A stretch of 40,472 nucleotides of DNA from Planctomycetota bacterium (GCA_021808485.1 JAKBBN010000023.1:1-40472); one strand, 5' to 3'; positions 15,012 through 23,624 are shown, counted from the first letter of the stretch. The notes: generated by a model not told the origin, from the letters alone. Made by a program: numbers and translations.

Positions 15012-17405
15012 ATGAAATTCATACGTCACCGGCAGGTTATGATCCAACTGTTCGCATGTGCCGCCCTGTGCATGGGCGCATCTGTTCTTCGTGCCCAGGC
15101 GCCCGCTGCGGACCGGGCCGGGAATCTGCTGGTTGGTCAATTGGTGGATGATGCCCGCGCCGCCGGCCGTAACCTTCAATTGCCGCCGGAACTTGCGGCG
15201 CGTGAATCGCTTGTGCTCTTGCAGAAAGCGCATCGCCTGAATCCGGCCTCATCCACGGTTCTCCGGCTGTTGGCGGAGGCCGCCGGAGCCTTGCACCGCA
15301 CCGCGCTCCAGCGAAAGGCGCTGTTGCAACTGGTGAATTTGCAGCCGGGTAACATGCAGGCTCAGCTGAAGTTTCTGGATTCACTCGCCGCCGGGGCGCA
15401 AACGGTGGGTAAACGTATCACAATTTATCGCCGCGTGATGAACCGCCCCGGCCTAGACCCGCAAATCAAAAGTGCCTTGGCGTTGCGCATCGGTCAACTG
15501 CTAAATGCCCAGGCCCATCACCGTGCGGCCAGCGGCATGTTTGTGCAGGCGGTAAAACTCAATTCCGCCAATCTTGCCGCCTGGCAGGAGTTGACCCTGT
15601 CGCTGGAAAAATCCCACGCATCGCCCGCCCAGCTTTTATATTGCTATCTGCAGACATTGCATTGCGATCCCTTCCAGCCGGATGCAATGGCCGGGGCGGC
15701 GCATCTGCTCGCGGCGGCCGGGCATTATCGTCTGGCGGCCAAATGGGCGGACTCCGCCGTGGTGGAAATGCAGCAGGGCAGGGCCGCACTGACCGGGGAA
15801 TTGCCCACGGACCTCGCGGCTTATTGGGCCATCACCCGTCAGGAAGACCAGTTGCGACCCTATCTGGACGAACTCCTGGCGTTTAAAAAGCCCAGCACCC
15901 GTGTGCTGATGATTGCCCTGGCGGATTATTCAGGCTCAAAGCCGGTGACCGGCGCCGGGGCGAAAAAGATTCTGGCCCGTATTGAAAATCGTCTTGCGGC
16001 CGCTCTAAAAGCCCGGCCGGACAGCATTCAACTCAAGTCCGACGCCCTTTGGTTGAAGCTGGTTTATCAGGCCAAGTTGCCGCACAATATCGCGGCCCAG
16101 GTGGCCGCAATGCAAAAACCCCTGGCCGCGGCGCCGGCGCTTTATGCCCGGCTGCGCGGCTGGCAGCTTTTACGGCAGGGTAACCTGCATGCCGCGGCGG
16201 AAAAGTTTGCCCTCGGCAAGTCGGATCCATACGCCGTCATCGGGCTGGCCGAGGCCAAAGCCGGCCTTGGTGATAAAAAAACCGCGACCTCGCTGCTCCT
16301 GGCCTTGTGGCGGAGTTCTCCGCCGTGGCCCGTGGCATTGGCCGTCGCGCAGGCCGCCGACAACCTGAAAATACACCTGTCATCCACCGCCGCCGGCAAT
16401 GCCCTTGCTGTGCAGGCTCGCGGATATTCTTCACGCTTTCTGCACGCGGTATTCCATCCTTCGAACATTGTACTCGTCAGCGTGCATTGGCCGCGCCGGT
16501 TCCCTGATTACGGCCGTCCCATTTACATCCATGTTCATTATTACAATGAGTCTCCCTGGTCCCTTGCGGTCGGGCCCAATACCGCCATTACCACCAGCTT
16601 GGCAATGGCCGCCCAAATTCAAGGTGTTTCAGATATCAATCTGGGCGCCTATGCCATTGATTCCGACCCCACCGTGCTTCGCCTGGATTCACACCAGTCC
16701 CTGGAAGTTACCTATCAGATCAATCAGGGAGTTCTGCGGGCCTTGAGCCTGGCCAATCCGGATTCACTCATCGGCGGGCGACTCCGCGTAATCACCAATC
16801 CCGCGGCTGACGGCACGGATATCTATCCCGGCCCGGGCGGACAATCTATTGACGCAGGCTATTTTAATGTTCGCGGCTTTTTCTCCGGCGGGCTGAAAGC
16901 CATGGCGGAGCAGGCGTCCCGGTTCAGCGGCTTGCCGCCGTACCAGCAGATGATTGCCGCCGGTGCCATGTCCTGCGTGCTGCCCAGGCTCAAGGCGGAC
17001 TTAAAGTCGGCCCAGCAAGCCGGCGCCACCGCTTCGCCGTCACCGGCCGATATCGGCAATACGATCAAGATTTTCACCACTCAGCTTCAATCCATTCTCA
17101 CCAACCCCGCCGATACACGGGTTCAGGCTTGGGTGGTGCGGCTGGCGCCCCGGAAAAATCTTCCCGCCTCCATTGGTTCCTGCCTTGCGGCAGCGGCGAA
17201 GTCTTCCAGTTCCATGGTCCGCATGATGGCTTATTGGCGTATGCTGATGACCGCACAAGATCAAAACACGCCGCAGGCAATGGCCGCGGTCAAAACGGCT
17301 TTGGCCGGCTTTGCACACCATGATACGGATTCCATGGCGGCGCGATGGGCTGCGGACCTTGCCCGTCAGGCGGCGATTGTGCCGCATGCGGCCGCAAAAA
17401 AATAA
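15012..17405 (+). CDS. Large exported TPR-repeat protein, function unknown
   Basis: A 797-residue protein starting at ATG 15012, preceded by GAAGGGA about 7 nt upstream. An upstream in-frame ATG at 14904 would add 36 residues ahead of the signal. A signal peptide (IQLFACAALCMGASVLRAQA) directs export. The body is almost wholly alpha-helical with TPR-like units: ARESLVLLQKAHRLNPASSTVLRLLAEAAG, then LAAWQELTLSLEKSHASPAQLLYCYLQTL, AGAAHLLAAAGHYRLAAKWADSAV and others. A beta-rich stretch (FLHAVFHPSNIVLVSVHWPRRF to GADGTDIYPG) interrupts the helices at about residues 475-620. A scaffold or assembly role at the envelope is plausible. No partner is evident, since it is divergent from the glycosidase and faces minus-strand genes. 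Confidence 0.75.
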   Translation: MKFIRHRQVMIQLFACAALCMGASVLRAQAPAADRAGNLLVGQLVDDARAAGRNLQLPPELAARESLVLLQKAHRLNPASSTVLRLLAEAAGALHRTALQRKALLQLVNLQPGNMQAQLKFLDSLAAGAQTVGKRITIYRRVMNRPGLDPQIKSALALRIGQLLNAQAHHRAASGMFVQAVKLNSANLAAWQELTLSLEKSHASPAQLLYCYLQTLHCDPFQPDAMAGAAHLLAAAGHYRLAAKWADSAVVEMQQGRAALTGELPTDLAAYWAITRQEDQLRPYLDELLAFKKPSTRVLMIALADYSGSKPVTGAGAKKILARIENRLAAALKARPDSIQLKSDALWLKLVYQAKLPHNIAAQVAAMQKPLAAAPALYARLRGWQLLRQGNLHAAAEKFALGKSDPYAVIGLAEAKAGLGDKKTATSLLLALWRSSPPWPVALAVAQAADNLKIHLSSTAAGNALAVQARGYSSRFLHAVFHPSNIVLVSVHWPRRFPDYGRPIYIHVHYYNESPWSLAVGPNTAITTSLAMAAQIQGVSDINLGAYAIDSDPTVLRLDSHQSLEVTYQINQGVLRALSLANPDSLIGGRLRVITNPAADGTDIYPGPGGQSIDAGYFNVRGFFSGGLKAMAEQASRFSGLPPYQQMIAAGAMSCVLPRLKADLKSAQQAGATASPSPADIGNTIKIFTTQLQSILTNPADTRVQAWVVRLAPRKNLPASIGSCLAAAAKSSSSMVRMMAYWRMLMTAQDQNTPQAMAAVKTALAGFAHHDTDSMAARWAADLARQAAIVPHAAAKK

Positions 17406-17425
17406 CACTGTGACTCCGCCGTCCC

Positions 17426-17472
17426 TGTCTGTGCGTATGCTCGCAGCACTGACCTTCTTGTCTGTGCGTATG
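17426..17472 (+). repeat. Short direct repeats in convergent intergenic DNA
   Basis: TGTCTGTGCGTATG occurs at 17426-17439 and again at 17459-17472, followed by a partial third unit (CTGTCTGCG). The 187-bp gap between the convergent TPR and 193-aa genes otherwise holds pyrimidine-rich sequence with no clear terminator. Confidence 0.5.
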
Positions 17473-17592
17473 AACGTGGTATTGCCCTTCCTGTCTGCGT
17501 TTTGCCCCCTTAGCCTGCCCTCCAGCACAATCCTGCCCTTCCACCCAGCCCTCCATCTCCAAACGCCAGCGGATTTCCCGCGCCCACCCTGT

Positions 17593-18174
17593 TTAGCGAT
17601 GCATCTCACCGTTTCGTGTGCCCGGCGCTGGAACGTCGGCCCCCGGCTTCTTTTTTTGCTTTTTCTTCGCTTTGCCAATCACTATTGAATTCAATGCTTC
17701 CCGTATTGCCCGCTTGTCCCAAACAGCCCGCTCAAAATCCCAACGATTGCCGCCCGTCACCAAAATCGGCGCAATCCTGCTGACCGCCCAGAAGCCTCCT
17801 TGCTTCACGCGGTGGATATCCCATTCCGCCCGCATTCCGGCCGTCGCGTTCCCCTTGCGGGCCGTGGTTACGGCAGCCCGCACCTGCAGGGCGACGAATC
17901 GCGGATTCCCCGGATTACACAGAATGGTCAAATCTCTGGCTCCGCGGTATGAATGCAAAATAAAACCACCGGCTACCCCACGGATCATTTTAACCCGTGC
18001 AATCCGCCAGCCCGGCGGCAGGCCGACACGCAAAACGGGGCTGCGTCCGGGATCAAAAGTTGGTCCCGCCGCCGCCGGTTCCAGCCGCGACATAACCGCG
18101 AATCGGACCAGGAATGCTGATCCCACAATCACCAGCAGCGAGCAGCATGCGATTACAATAATGTTCCGCGGCAT
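17593..18174 (-). CDS. Membrane-anchored or exported hypothetical protein
   Basis: A 193-residue protein. ATG 18174 is chosen because GGAG lies 5-6 nt upstream; the frame extends 29 codons further without a ribosome site. An N-terminal hydrophobic helix (IIVIACCSLLVIVGSAFLVRF) is either a signal anchor or signal peptide. The following domain has strand-rich segments (VLRVGLPPGWRIARVKMIRG, FILHSYRGARDLTILCNPG, REALNSIVIG), and the C-terminus is a Lys-rich low-complexity tail (KAKKKQKKKPG). No family was recognised. It lies 147 nt downstream of the beta-propeller gene on the same strand and could be co-transcribed. Confidence 0.62.
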   Translation of the reverse strand: MPRNIIVIACCSLLVIVGSAFLVRFAVMSRLEPAAAGPTFDPGRSPVLRVGLPPGWRIARVKMIRGVAGGFILHSYRGARDLTILCNPGNPRFVALQVRAAVTTARKGNATAGMRAEWDIHRVKQGGFWAVSRIAPILVTGGNRWDFERAVWDKRAIREALNSIVIGKAKKKQKKKPGADVPAPGTRNGEMHR

Positions 18175-18321
18175 TGCCGCTCCTTTACCGACGATGGACG
18201 ATGACCGCTTCCCCGTGAAAATCGCGACGGGCGTTACCGCGGTGCCTATTCCCGGCGGCATTCGCGTGGCCGGTAAGTTGGTAAACGCCGCCGCCGCTTG
18301 TATTCCATCACCGCCGCAACT

Positions 18322-19635
18322 TTACCACCAGGGTGACTTAATTCCCCTTCCGCCCGCAAGCTTCACCTCTCGCATGCCGCGGTCTATGTTCCATCTGTGA
18401 GTTTCGGATCCTGCCGGTCGGCAGCGGAACAGTATTATCCGGTACCAGCACTCAACCGCCAAATATTTGCCATCGGGTGAGAACGCCATCCGCTGGGCCA
18501 GATCGCCCTTTAACCGCACGATACCCGCCAAGCCCCGCTTGTTTCCGGAGTACAGGAAAATTCCCTGGCCGTGCGGCTTGACGAGGCCTCGCGGCCGGAA
18601 AATATCCGCGGCAATTTGCCGCCCCTTGGGTGAAATTGCCGGCGGGCACGATGCCAATGCCCGGTACAGCTGTCCGCCCCATGGGCGCGTAATCCATTCC
18701 ACGCCAGGTTTCCTCCGGTTCAATAATATAATTTCGACCGGCCCGCCCACAGGCCCGCGCCCGCGGGAGGCTGTTGTGAGTACAGCCCAGTCCCCATCCC
18801 GCGAAAAAGCGCCAAATCGCAGCGGCACTCGACTTTGCACCCGAATCATTCGCCAGTCCGCATGCGCCCGGCCGACACGAAGCACCCTTAACCAGTGTCC
18901 GCCCGATACCAATCCAAGAAATCGGCCGTCGGGCGAGCAAAAAGCGTGGTTATGCGGCTCACCCAATGGGAAGGTTGTTAGCCCGCCGGCCGCCGGCGGA
19001 AAATAACCTAAAATACCGAAACTTTGCCCGGTCTGAATATCGGGCAGGGCACAGAACCAGTCCCCATACTTCGGGCACTCCAGCGACATCCACGGACTGC
19101 TCGGCGGACGCGCGTATTTCCGAAGCCGCCACGTTCGGATTTGTGATTCCCGATACCCGCCCGGACTGTGCGGACTGCGGAGCCAAAATTTCAATTCACG
19201 GTAGCCGTCGCGGGCCCCCAAACTGCAAATAAAAATTCCACGATTTGAATGCAGAAGACGAATCGCCGGTACCGGTGGACTGGGCAGCGGAATCCGTTCC
19301 ATGGTGTGGGTCTTGTAATCAGCGGACAGTTTCCACTCAACGCCCCCAAAAGATGCCGCGGCCAGCAATTCGTGATTGCCGATCCAGGACAGTCCCGGCA
19401 CCAAGGGCGCGGGCCTTTTAATCGGCGCCTTCCCCTTGGCCTGCTGCGCAGGCGCGCCATAAGCGTGAAGCCGCGTGATGTCCTGGATTGACCCCACGCA
19501 CTGCACCGCTGCGGCGCGCGGGAGCATCAATATATTATTCGCCGTCAACCGGTCGACGGGAATCCAGAAGATGCATACCAATACCAATGCCGCGCCCGGC
19601 AACCATGCGCGCGAATGCGGGTAATTTCTCATCAT
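18322..19635 (-). CDS. Exported beta-propeller-like protein (WD40/PD40-type repeats)
   Basis: A 437-residue protein with an N-terminal signal or anchor helix (WLPGAALVLVCIFWIPVD). Repeated blade-like units are visible: CSPDGRFLGLVSGGHWLRVLRV, FGAFSRDGDWAVLTTA, AISPKGRQIAADIF and MAFSPDGKYLAVECWYRIILFRC. These carry the [SP]xDGxxLAx pattern of WD40/TolB-like PD40 propellers. A periplasmic protein-binding or scaffold role would be usual for such folds, but no partner is evident. The start has two adjacent ATGs (19635 and 19632) behind GGAAAGGTGA. A 32-codon ORF ends 13 nt upstream. Confidence 0.72.
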   Translation of the reverse strand: MMRNYPHSRAWLPGAALVLVCIFWIPVDRLTANNILMLPRAAAVQCVGSIQDITRLHAYGAPAQQAKGKAPIKRPAPLVPGLSWIGNHELLAAASFGGVEWKLSADYKTHTMERIPLPSPPVPAIRLLHSNRGIFICSLGARDGYRELKFWLRSPHSPGGYRESQIRTWRLRKYARPPSSPWMSLECPKYGDWFCALPDIQTGQSFGILGYFPPAAGGLTTFPLGEPHNHAFCSPDGRFLGLVSGGHWLRVLRVGRAHADWRMIRVQSRVPLRFGAFSRDGDWAVLTTASRGRGPVGGPVEIILLNRRKPGVEWITRPWGGQLYRALASCPPAISPKGRQIAADIFRPRGLVKPHGQGIFLYSGNKRGLAGIVRLKGDLAQRMAFSPDGKYLAVECWYRIILFRCRPAGSETHRWNIDRGMREVKLAGGRGIKSPWW

Positions 19636-19648
19636 TCACCTTTCCGGT

Positions 19649-19747
19649 TCAAGGTCGTTCACCACGTCCATGGGCTATTTCACGGAGTCGCGCCCATAAC
19701 TCCATATCACTGGATCGTCGGACATCCGCTGAATCATCCCTTGTCAT
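19649..19747 (-). CDS. Possible 32-aa small ORF
   Basis: ATG 19747 opens a 32-codon frame (starting MTRDDSADVRRSSDMELWARL) that overlaps the end of the decayed gene upstream by 14 nt and stops 13 nt before the beta-propeller gene. The composition is hydrophilic and helix-like. It could be a real small protein, or the last piece of the frameshifted gene upstream. Confidence 0.3.
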   Translation of the reverse strand: MTRDDSADVRRSSDMELWARLREIAHGRGERP

Positions 19748-20477
19748 GAAAGTTAGCTCCCTCGCAGTTTGTTGGGTCAGTGCAATAAATCTTAATCGTC
19801 CTGAAGGCAGCTGTTAAATAACATCCGCACGACGGGCTGAGTTGGAGAGCGAAAAGGAGTTCCCGAACCACCTTATCATGGATCGATTTTAAGTACGCCT
19901 CGGACTGCACTTGGCTCTGCCCGGCAAACGCCAGCGGCGCAAGGTCGCCTATCCGTACTTGCTCGCCCGGCTCACCGTTACATCCAGCATAACGTTGCCC
20001 TCCCAAAAATCCCCCACATGGAGCCCAATTACCCCATCCAGAGTGATGCAATATCTCTTTTCCGCCACGTCCGCAGCCGCCAACTCGGCGCGCCGCGGCA
20101 AAGGCAGCCCAATGCCCAGAAGGTACCCGTCGTGCAGGTTCGGTTCAAGCAGCGTCTGATATTTTTCCGAAACGGCCAAAGTCACATCCATTAATGCGTC
20201 TCCATGGACCGCCGCCAATTCAGGTGCCGGAATCGGCAAACCGCCCGGATTGAATTGCACCCGGCCGCAACATTGGGCGTTGGCTTTTACGAAAAGTGGA
20301 AGACGCGATACCCGCGGGCCTGCAGGGAAAAATTGAGTGCCTCCAGGTTCCACGGAACACGCAGGAGAACAGGCTTGAGGCGACCGCCGATAAAAAAAAG
20401 GAAGTGTGAGTCGCTTCGGTTAGGCTGGCAAGGTCAGGGAAATAGCTTTCGCGATTATCGTAACCTCGCTTGGTCAC
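19734..20477 (-). pseudogene. Multiply frameshifted gene of unknown function downstream of Rhs tip
   Basis: Protein-like sequence runs through successive minus frames. First is MTKRGYDNRESYFPDLASLT, from a GTG at 20477 up to an A8/T8 run near 20392-20399. After a shift comes FIGGRLKPVLLRVPWNLEAL. After another near 20290 comes FVKANAQCCGRVQFNPGGLP, with a long segment to GLHVGDFWEGNVMLDVT. After a third near 19970 comes GEPGEQVRIGDLAPLAF, and the gene ends at 19734. The putative ancestor is about 245 residues with Cys residues near its end. It overlaps the stop of the upstream membrane gene by 23 nt, so it was probably the last gene of the Rhs-tip operon. Homopolymer sequencing errors could mimic at least one shift. 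Confidence 0.5.
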
Positions 20478-21006
20478 CTATCACAACGACCCCGGTTCGC
20501 CCAATAATGTGGTTTATCTGCTTCACCAGCTCGGTGGCCGCAGCGTTTGACATCCCCACGCGGATACCAATTAAATATGGATTGTTAAATATTTGCACGG
20601 CCACAGCGCAAGAATTATCCGGCCCGCAACTCACGACGCACAGGTAATTGATGAGTTTGAAATCAATGCGCCTTTCGCGACGTCGAATGCACCCAAGCCA
20701 CACATCCCGCCACAGAAGCTGGCTTTCTGTCGGATCAAAAATGCAACGCCGGTGCACGAGGAATCGCTGGAGCAGATACATAAGTGCAAATACAGATCCG
20801 AAGATGATGCCTATGAAACAGCCGATCGACAACCCGAATCGATCGCAAATATTGAATGCCAACAGGAGTCCGGCAGGAACCCCCAGAAGGAATCCGACAA
20901 ACGGCGGCCAATCATAGGGAAACACCGTCTCCAATCTCCCATTGACAAGAGTACCTTCCGGTTGGCCCTCCGCGCCACCCCGCTGCTGTATTTGGGCGTC
21001 GCTCAT
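20455..21006 (-). CDS. Two-helix membrane protein, candidate Rhs immunity partner
   Basis: A 183-residue protein with a polar N-terminus (MSDAQIQQRGGAEGQPEG), two adjacent transmembrane helices (residues about 29-46, PPFVGFLLGVPAGLLLAF, and 54-76, IGCFIGIIFGSVFALMYLL), then a soluble C-terminal domain with strand-like segments (CIFDPTESQLLWRDVW, AVAVQIFNNPYLIGIRVG) and a final helix. It resembles bacterial PH-like membrane proteins in layout, but no family match is claimed. It starts only 5 nt after the stop of the Rhs tip, the place where immunity genes usually sit, so an immunity role is inferred from position alone. Confidence 0.62.
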   Translation of the reverse strand: MSDAQIQQRGGAEGQPEGTLVNGRLETVFPYDWPPFVGFLLGVPAGLLLAFNICDRFGLSIGCFIGIIFGSVFALMYLLQRFLVHRRCIFDPTESQLLWRDVWLGCIRRRERRIDFKLINYLCVVSCGPDNSCAVAVQIFNNPYLIGIRVGMSNAAATELVKQINHIIGRTGVVVIGDQARLR

Positions 21007-21010
21007 TCAT

Positions 21011-21517
21011 CTATCCCCCTAACGCCGAAAGCGGTGACGGGGCAGGTAGGCTCGCGAGACGGATTTCGTCGTTCAAATAGAATCCCGTGCTGAACTGAAA
21101 CCAGCCCCACCCCATCGACACCCGGCCCCATAGGGACGCATCAGCGTTAAGGCTCATCCGCCCCTTAACCGGATCCCAAAGGCCATTCAACGCCAAGGTG
21201 GCTTTAAAGCCGAACCCTTCACGATATTGGTTCGAAGAGGCTCCCGGCGGATCGCTGAAATTGTAGCCGACGAACGCCGATATTCCGAACCCCCAGGAAT
21301 CTTGCCCGTGTGAATCCGCCTTCCCCACCGGCGCGGATTCGACGTAACCATACAAATTAATCCCACCCTCATAGCCAATCGGATCATCTTGCAGCCGATG
21401 ACCACCGGATGGGGAATAATAGCAATCGCCAGGGACTTCAACACCGGAGACACAATGACCACGAAGACATTTTTCGCGGGAATCGGCCCTCAGCTTTTCA
21501 CCCATGGCGCCCATCAC
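21011..21517 (-). CDS. Orphan Rhs-repeat core fragment with variable C-terminal tip
   Basis: A 168-residue frame from a GTG. Residues about 30-70 carry a degraded Rhs core-associated motif, CYYSPSGGHRLQDDPIGYEG then GINLYGYVESAPVGKADSHG, matching the consensus YYDPxxGRFLxxDPIGxxGGxNLYxYVxxNPVxxxDPxG. About 98 residues of unrecognised, Gly/aromatic-rich tip follow (WGFGISAFVGYNF, FGFKATLALNGLWD, GRVSMGWGWFQFSTGFYLN). In full Rhs/YD proteins the tip after this core is a polymorphic toxin. Here the thousands of residues of repeat upstream are absent and the frame is closed by a stop at 21526. It is either a displaced orphan cassette or a truncated relic. The immediate downstream gene is a membrane protein. 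Confidence 0.7.
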   Translation of the reverse strand: MMGAMGEKLRADSREKCLRGHCVSGVEVPGDCYYSPSGGHRLQDDPIGYEGGINLYGYVESAPVGKADSHGQDSWGFGISAFVGYNFSDPPGASSNQYREGFGFKATLALNGLWDPVKGRMSLNADASLWGRVSMGWGWFQFSTGFYLNDEIRLASLPAPSPLSALGG

Positions 21518-21552
21518 GCAGCCTCAATTAATTGTTGACTTTACGCATTATA

Positions 21553-21867
21553 CTACCCCCACCACGCCGCCGCAAAATGGATGGCACAGCGCTCCGCAGG
21601 TATAAGAACATGGACCCAATCCATCGGCTGCGCCGTGAAATATAACGCGGAGGATATCGTCATCACGAGCGCCACAGGCACCGCGGCGGCAATCGCCCCG
21701 AAAACGGTCCACAAAAGCAACGCCTGCTCACGGCCGCCAGGCAGACCGGCAGAGGTAAGAAGGGTGCCTGCACCGTCCTGCAAATTTGTCCCGGTGATAT
21801 CAACATAACAGCGTTCCTGTATTGTTCCTGTCCGGGGCGGTTCGCCGCCGCCCGGTCTGGCGCCCGG
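21553..21867 (-). CDS. Small membrane ORF, uncertain
   Basis: A frame open from 21867, with a possible TTG start at 21783, encodes a polar stretch and then one or two hydrophobic helices (ALLLWTVFGAIAAAVPVALVM, SSALYFTAQ), ending in HFAAAWWG. No ribosome site or family was recognised. It lies just upstream of the Rhs-tip gene on the same strand and could be a small membrane protein of the same cluster or a relic. Confidence 0.33.
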   Translation of the reverse strand, partial: PGARPGGGEPPRTGTIQERCYVDITGTNLQDGAGTLLTSAGLPGGREQALLLWTVFGAIAAAVPVALVMTISSALYFTAQPMDWVHVLIPAERCAIHFAAAWWG

Positions 21868-22318
21868 TCAGCCATCACATGATGAATGTTTTTGGTTGTG
21901 CTGCCGATGGAATACTTATCGCCAAGCCAAGGTGGCTGACCATGCGGAAGTATATCGCAACGTCAATGGAAGATCAGCAGCAGCGCCGCGGCCCCTTCCA
22001 CCCCCTGCAGATACCGCTCGGCTTGGCCCTCCCCGTTGACTTGGTTGATCTCCGGGCGGCTACCCACACAACCACGCGCGATATAAACATAAACACAAAG
22101 AAATATAACAATGTGTATCATATCGGGATATATCCGGGCAACGGCATACGGCCGATATTGTTGCCGGTGCGGATAAACGACTGCGGTAACTTTGGCTTGC
22201 AGGATGTTCAATTTTCAATCATTGAAATAAAGAGGAGCCTTCCCGTCGAGCTCGATGCTTGTAAGTATTTATAGAATAACAAGTTAAAATAGTTGCAAAA
22301 AAAAGCAGCAAAAAATAC
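21868..22318. other. AT-rich intergenic region
   Basis: About 450 bp ahead of the PEP-CTERM promoter. It is noticeably AT-richer than the flanking genes, especially 22080-22130 and 22255-22318 (A-tracts just upstream of the -35 box, possibly an UP-like element). No coding frame with convincing composition was seen. Confidence 0.4.
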
Positions 22319-22347
22319 TTGACAGGGTTGGGCATTGGTTGTATACA
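22319..22347 (+). promoter_or_regulatory. Strong sigma70-type promoter of PEP-CTERM gene 1
   Basis: Perfect -35 TTGACA at 22319-22324, a 17-bp spacer and -10 TATACA at 22342-22347, giving a predicted start near 22354. The spacer ends ATTGGTTG, then TA. The same -35, spacer length and ATTGGTTGTA occur in front of PEP-CTERM gene 2 on the minus strand. A-rich DNA precedes the -35. Confidence 0.72.
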
Positions 22348-22353
22348 TGCCAA

Positions 22354-22630
22354 TGGGTCAGGAGAGTGGCTGGGAGTCACTTTTAAGCTGTATGACAATT
22401 CCAAGAAATCGGCCTATTGCGGGTCGATGTCGGTGTGTGTTTTGGCCGGGTGTCGAGCCCGGGCAAAGGGCTGTTGTTTGAATAAAAAGCAACAGCGGAT
22501 TTCCGGCCGCATTCCCGGTTGGGGCGTTCCATCCGGCCGGTCGTGGAGTCCTGTTTCGTTGGTGGGCAAACTTGCACGGCAGATCGTTTCGCAAGCCGTG
22601 TCGGCCATGCCCGGAAATAAGGAGATTGCA
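22354..22630 (+). promoter_or_regulatory. Long conserved 5' leader of PEP-CTERM gene 1, candidate structured RNA
   Basis: The predicted 277-nt untranslated leader shares blocks with the leader of gene 2. (a) GGGAGTCACTTTTA at 22372-22385, 25 nt after the -10. (b) A hairpin with stem 22470-22479/22487-22496 (GCTGTTG...CAACAGC), directly followed by GCGGATTTCC. (c) CCGGCCG...CGGCCGG pairing across 22503-22540. (d) An almost identical block 22558-22640 containing GGGCAAACTTGC. In block d, CACGGC (22575-22580) can pair with GCCGTG (22595-22600), or CTTGC (22571-22575) with GCAAG (22591-22595); these pairings exclude each other. It ends in GGAGATTGCA before the start. No known riboswitch consensus was recognised. 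Confidence 0.6.
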
Positions 22631-23500
22631 GTGAGTAACAGTAGGAAAAAAAACGGCATTTGTATGGTAGGCGCACTGGCGTGTGCCGGGCTGCTGTCGG
22701 CGGGAGTAACCCCAAGCTTTGCTGCGTTCTACACTCCTGATTTCAGCGGCCCGCTAACCCTAAGCAACTCGTCCGGTCCAGGCGTATGGTATACAGATCG
22801 CACGGCCCCCGGCGGCTTCACCACGTCAGGTGGGGTCCTGAGCGAAACAGTGGGGACCGGTATTGAACCTGGTACTAACCCTCCCACGGACTATCCAACT
22901 TCAGGTTTCTATGCAACGCAAGGGCGGGATTACAATATTAATCTTTCCGGAAACGTGCAGACGGCATCAATTGAACTATATCTTCAATCCAATTGGTCCA
23001 CGCCAACAACAGGTGACAGCACCAACGTAGTGGCTGGATTTTGGGGGGCTGGTGCGTACGCCAATGGCGGTGTTTCCGCCTACCCGATAATATCTTTTAT
23101 CAATGATCCCTCATATGTCATTAACAATAATCCGGCAGGCTATTCCGGGCCGACTGGGCCTGGGTTCTACACATATAACTATATGACGTCAACGGGGAAT
23201 TTCAATTTTGTAAATACCGCGCCAATCTATTACGGTGGCTGGAATACACTCACCTATACACTCACCGTAGGGACAGGTGTCGAGTATTACGTCAACGGAG
23301 TTGACGTAGGCGGGATCGCGGACACGGGAACAGCGTCACTTGCAACCGTCCTGCTTGAGGTTAAAAATTACGGGACGCAGTACACGGCCCAATGGGCGGC
23401 AGCAACCCCCATCCCCGGCACTGGCCTTTTGGCCGCTGTTGGCTCACTGGCCCTGATCGGCGGTCTGGCCCTGCGCCGGCGGATGGCATCAAAGCTTTAG
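22631..23500 (+). CDS. PEP-CTERM-like exported surface protein 1
   Basis: A 289-residue protein beginning at GTG 22631, with GGAG 6 nt upstream. The same GGAGATTGCA-RTG arrangement starts gene 2. An N-terminal signal peptide (NGICMVGALACAGLLSAGVTPSFAA) is followed by a beta-rich Thr/Ser/Gly/Asn passenger without Cys. The C-terminal sorting signal is TPIPGTGLLAAVGSLALIGG, then LALRRRMASKL: a Pro-motif, one transmembrane helix and an Arg cluster, as in PEP-CTERM tails cleaved by exosortase. The Pro motif is PIPGT rather than the usual VPEP, a variant. The passenger has no recognisable catalytic motif and may be a matrix or lectin-like surface protein. Leader and promoter are shared with the convergent gene at 25192-24245. 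Confidence 0.78.
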   Translation: MSNSRKKNGICMVGALACAGLLSAGVTPSFAAFYTPDFSGPLTLSNSSGPGVWYTDRTAPGGFTTSGGVLSETVGTGIEPGTNPPTDYPTSGFYATQGRDYNINLSGNVQTASIELYLQSNWSTPTTGDSTNVVAGFWGAGAYANGGVSAYPIISFINDPSYVINNNPAGYSGPTGPGFYTYNYMTSTGNFNFVNTAPIYYGGWNTLTYTLTVGTGVEYYVNGVDVGGIADTGTASLATVLLEVKNYGTQYTAQWAAATPIPGTGLLAAVGSLALIGGLALRRRMASKL

Positions 23501-23624
23501 AGTCATAGTGTTGTTCGCCGCGGCACTTTGAGGCGGGCGGACAGCATGGCTGGCCGAGAGAGTAGCAGGAGGTGCGGTGCCAATCAGCGCGCCGCACCTG
23601 TTTGCGCTGATATTCCAACCGCAG

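Noticed and set aside
22558..22605. c-di-GMP-I (GEMM) riboswitch in the PEP-CTERM leader
   Set aside because: GGGCAAAC and CGCAAGCC recall the GEMM consensus, but the intervening GAAA-tetraloop hairpin and the second receptor hairpin are missing.
22319..22630. Translation of PEP-CTERM gene 1 from the upstream ATG-like codons
   Set aside because: The frame is open, but the region overlaps the predicted promoter and leader; GGAG plus the signal peptide fix the start at 22631.
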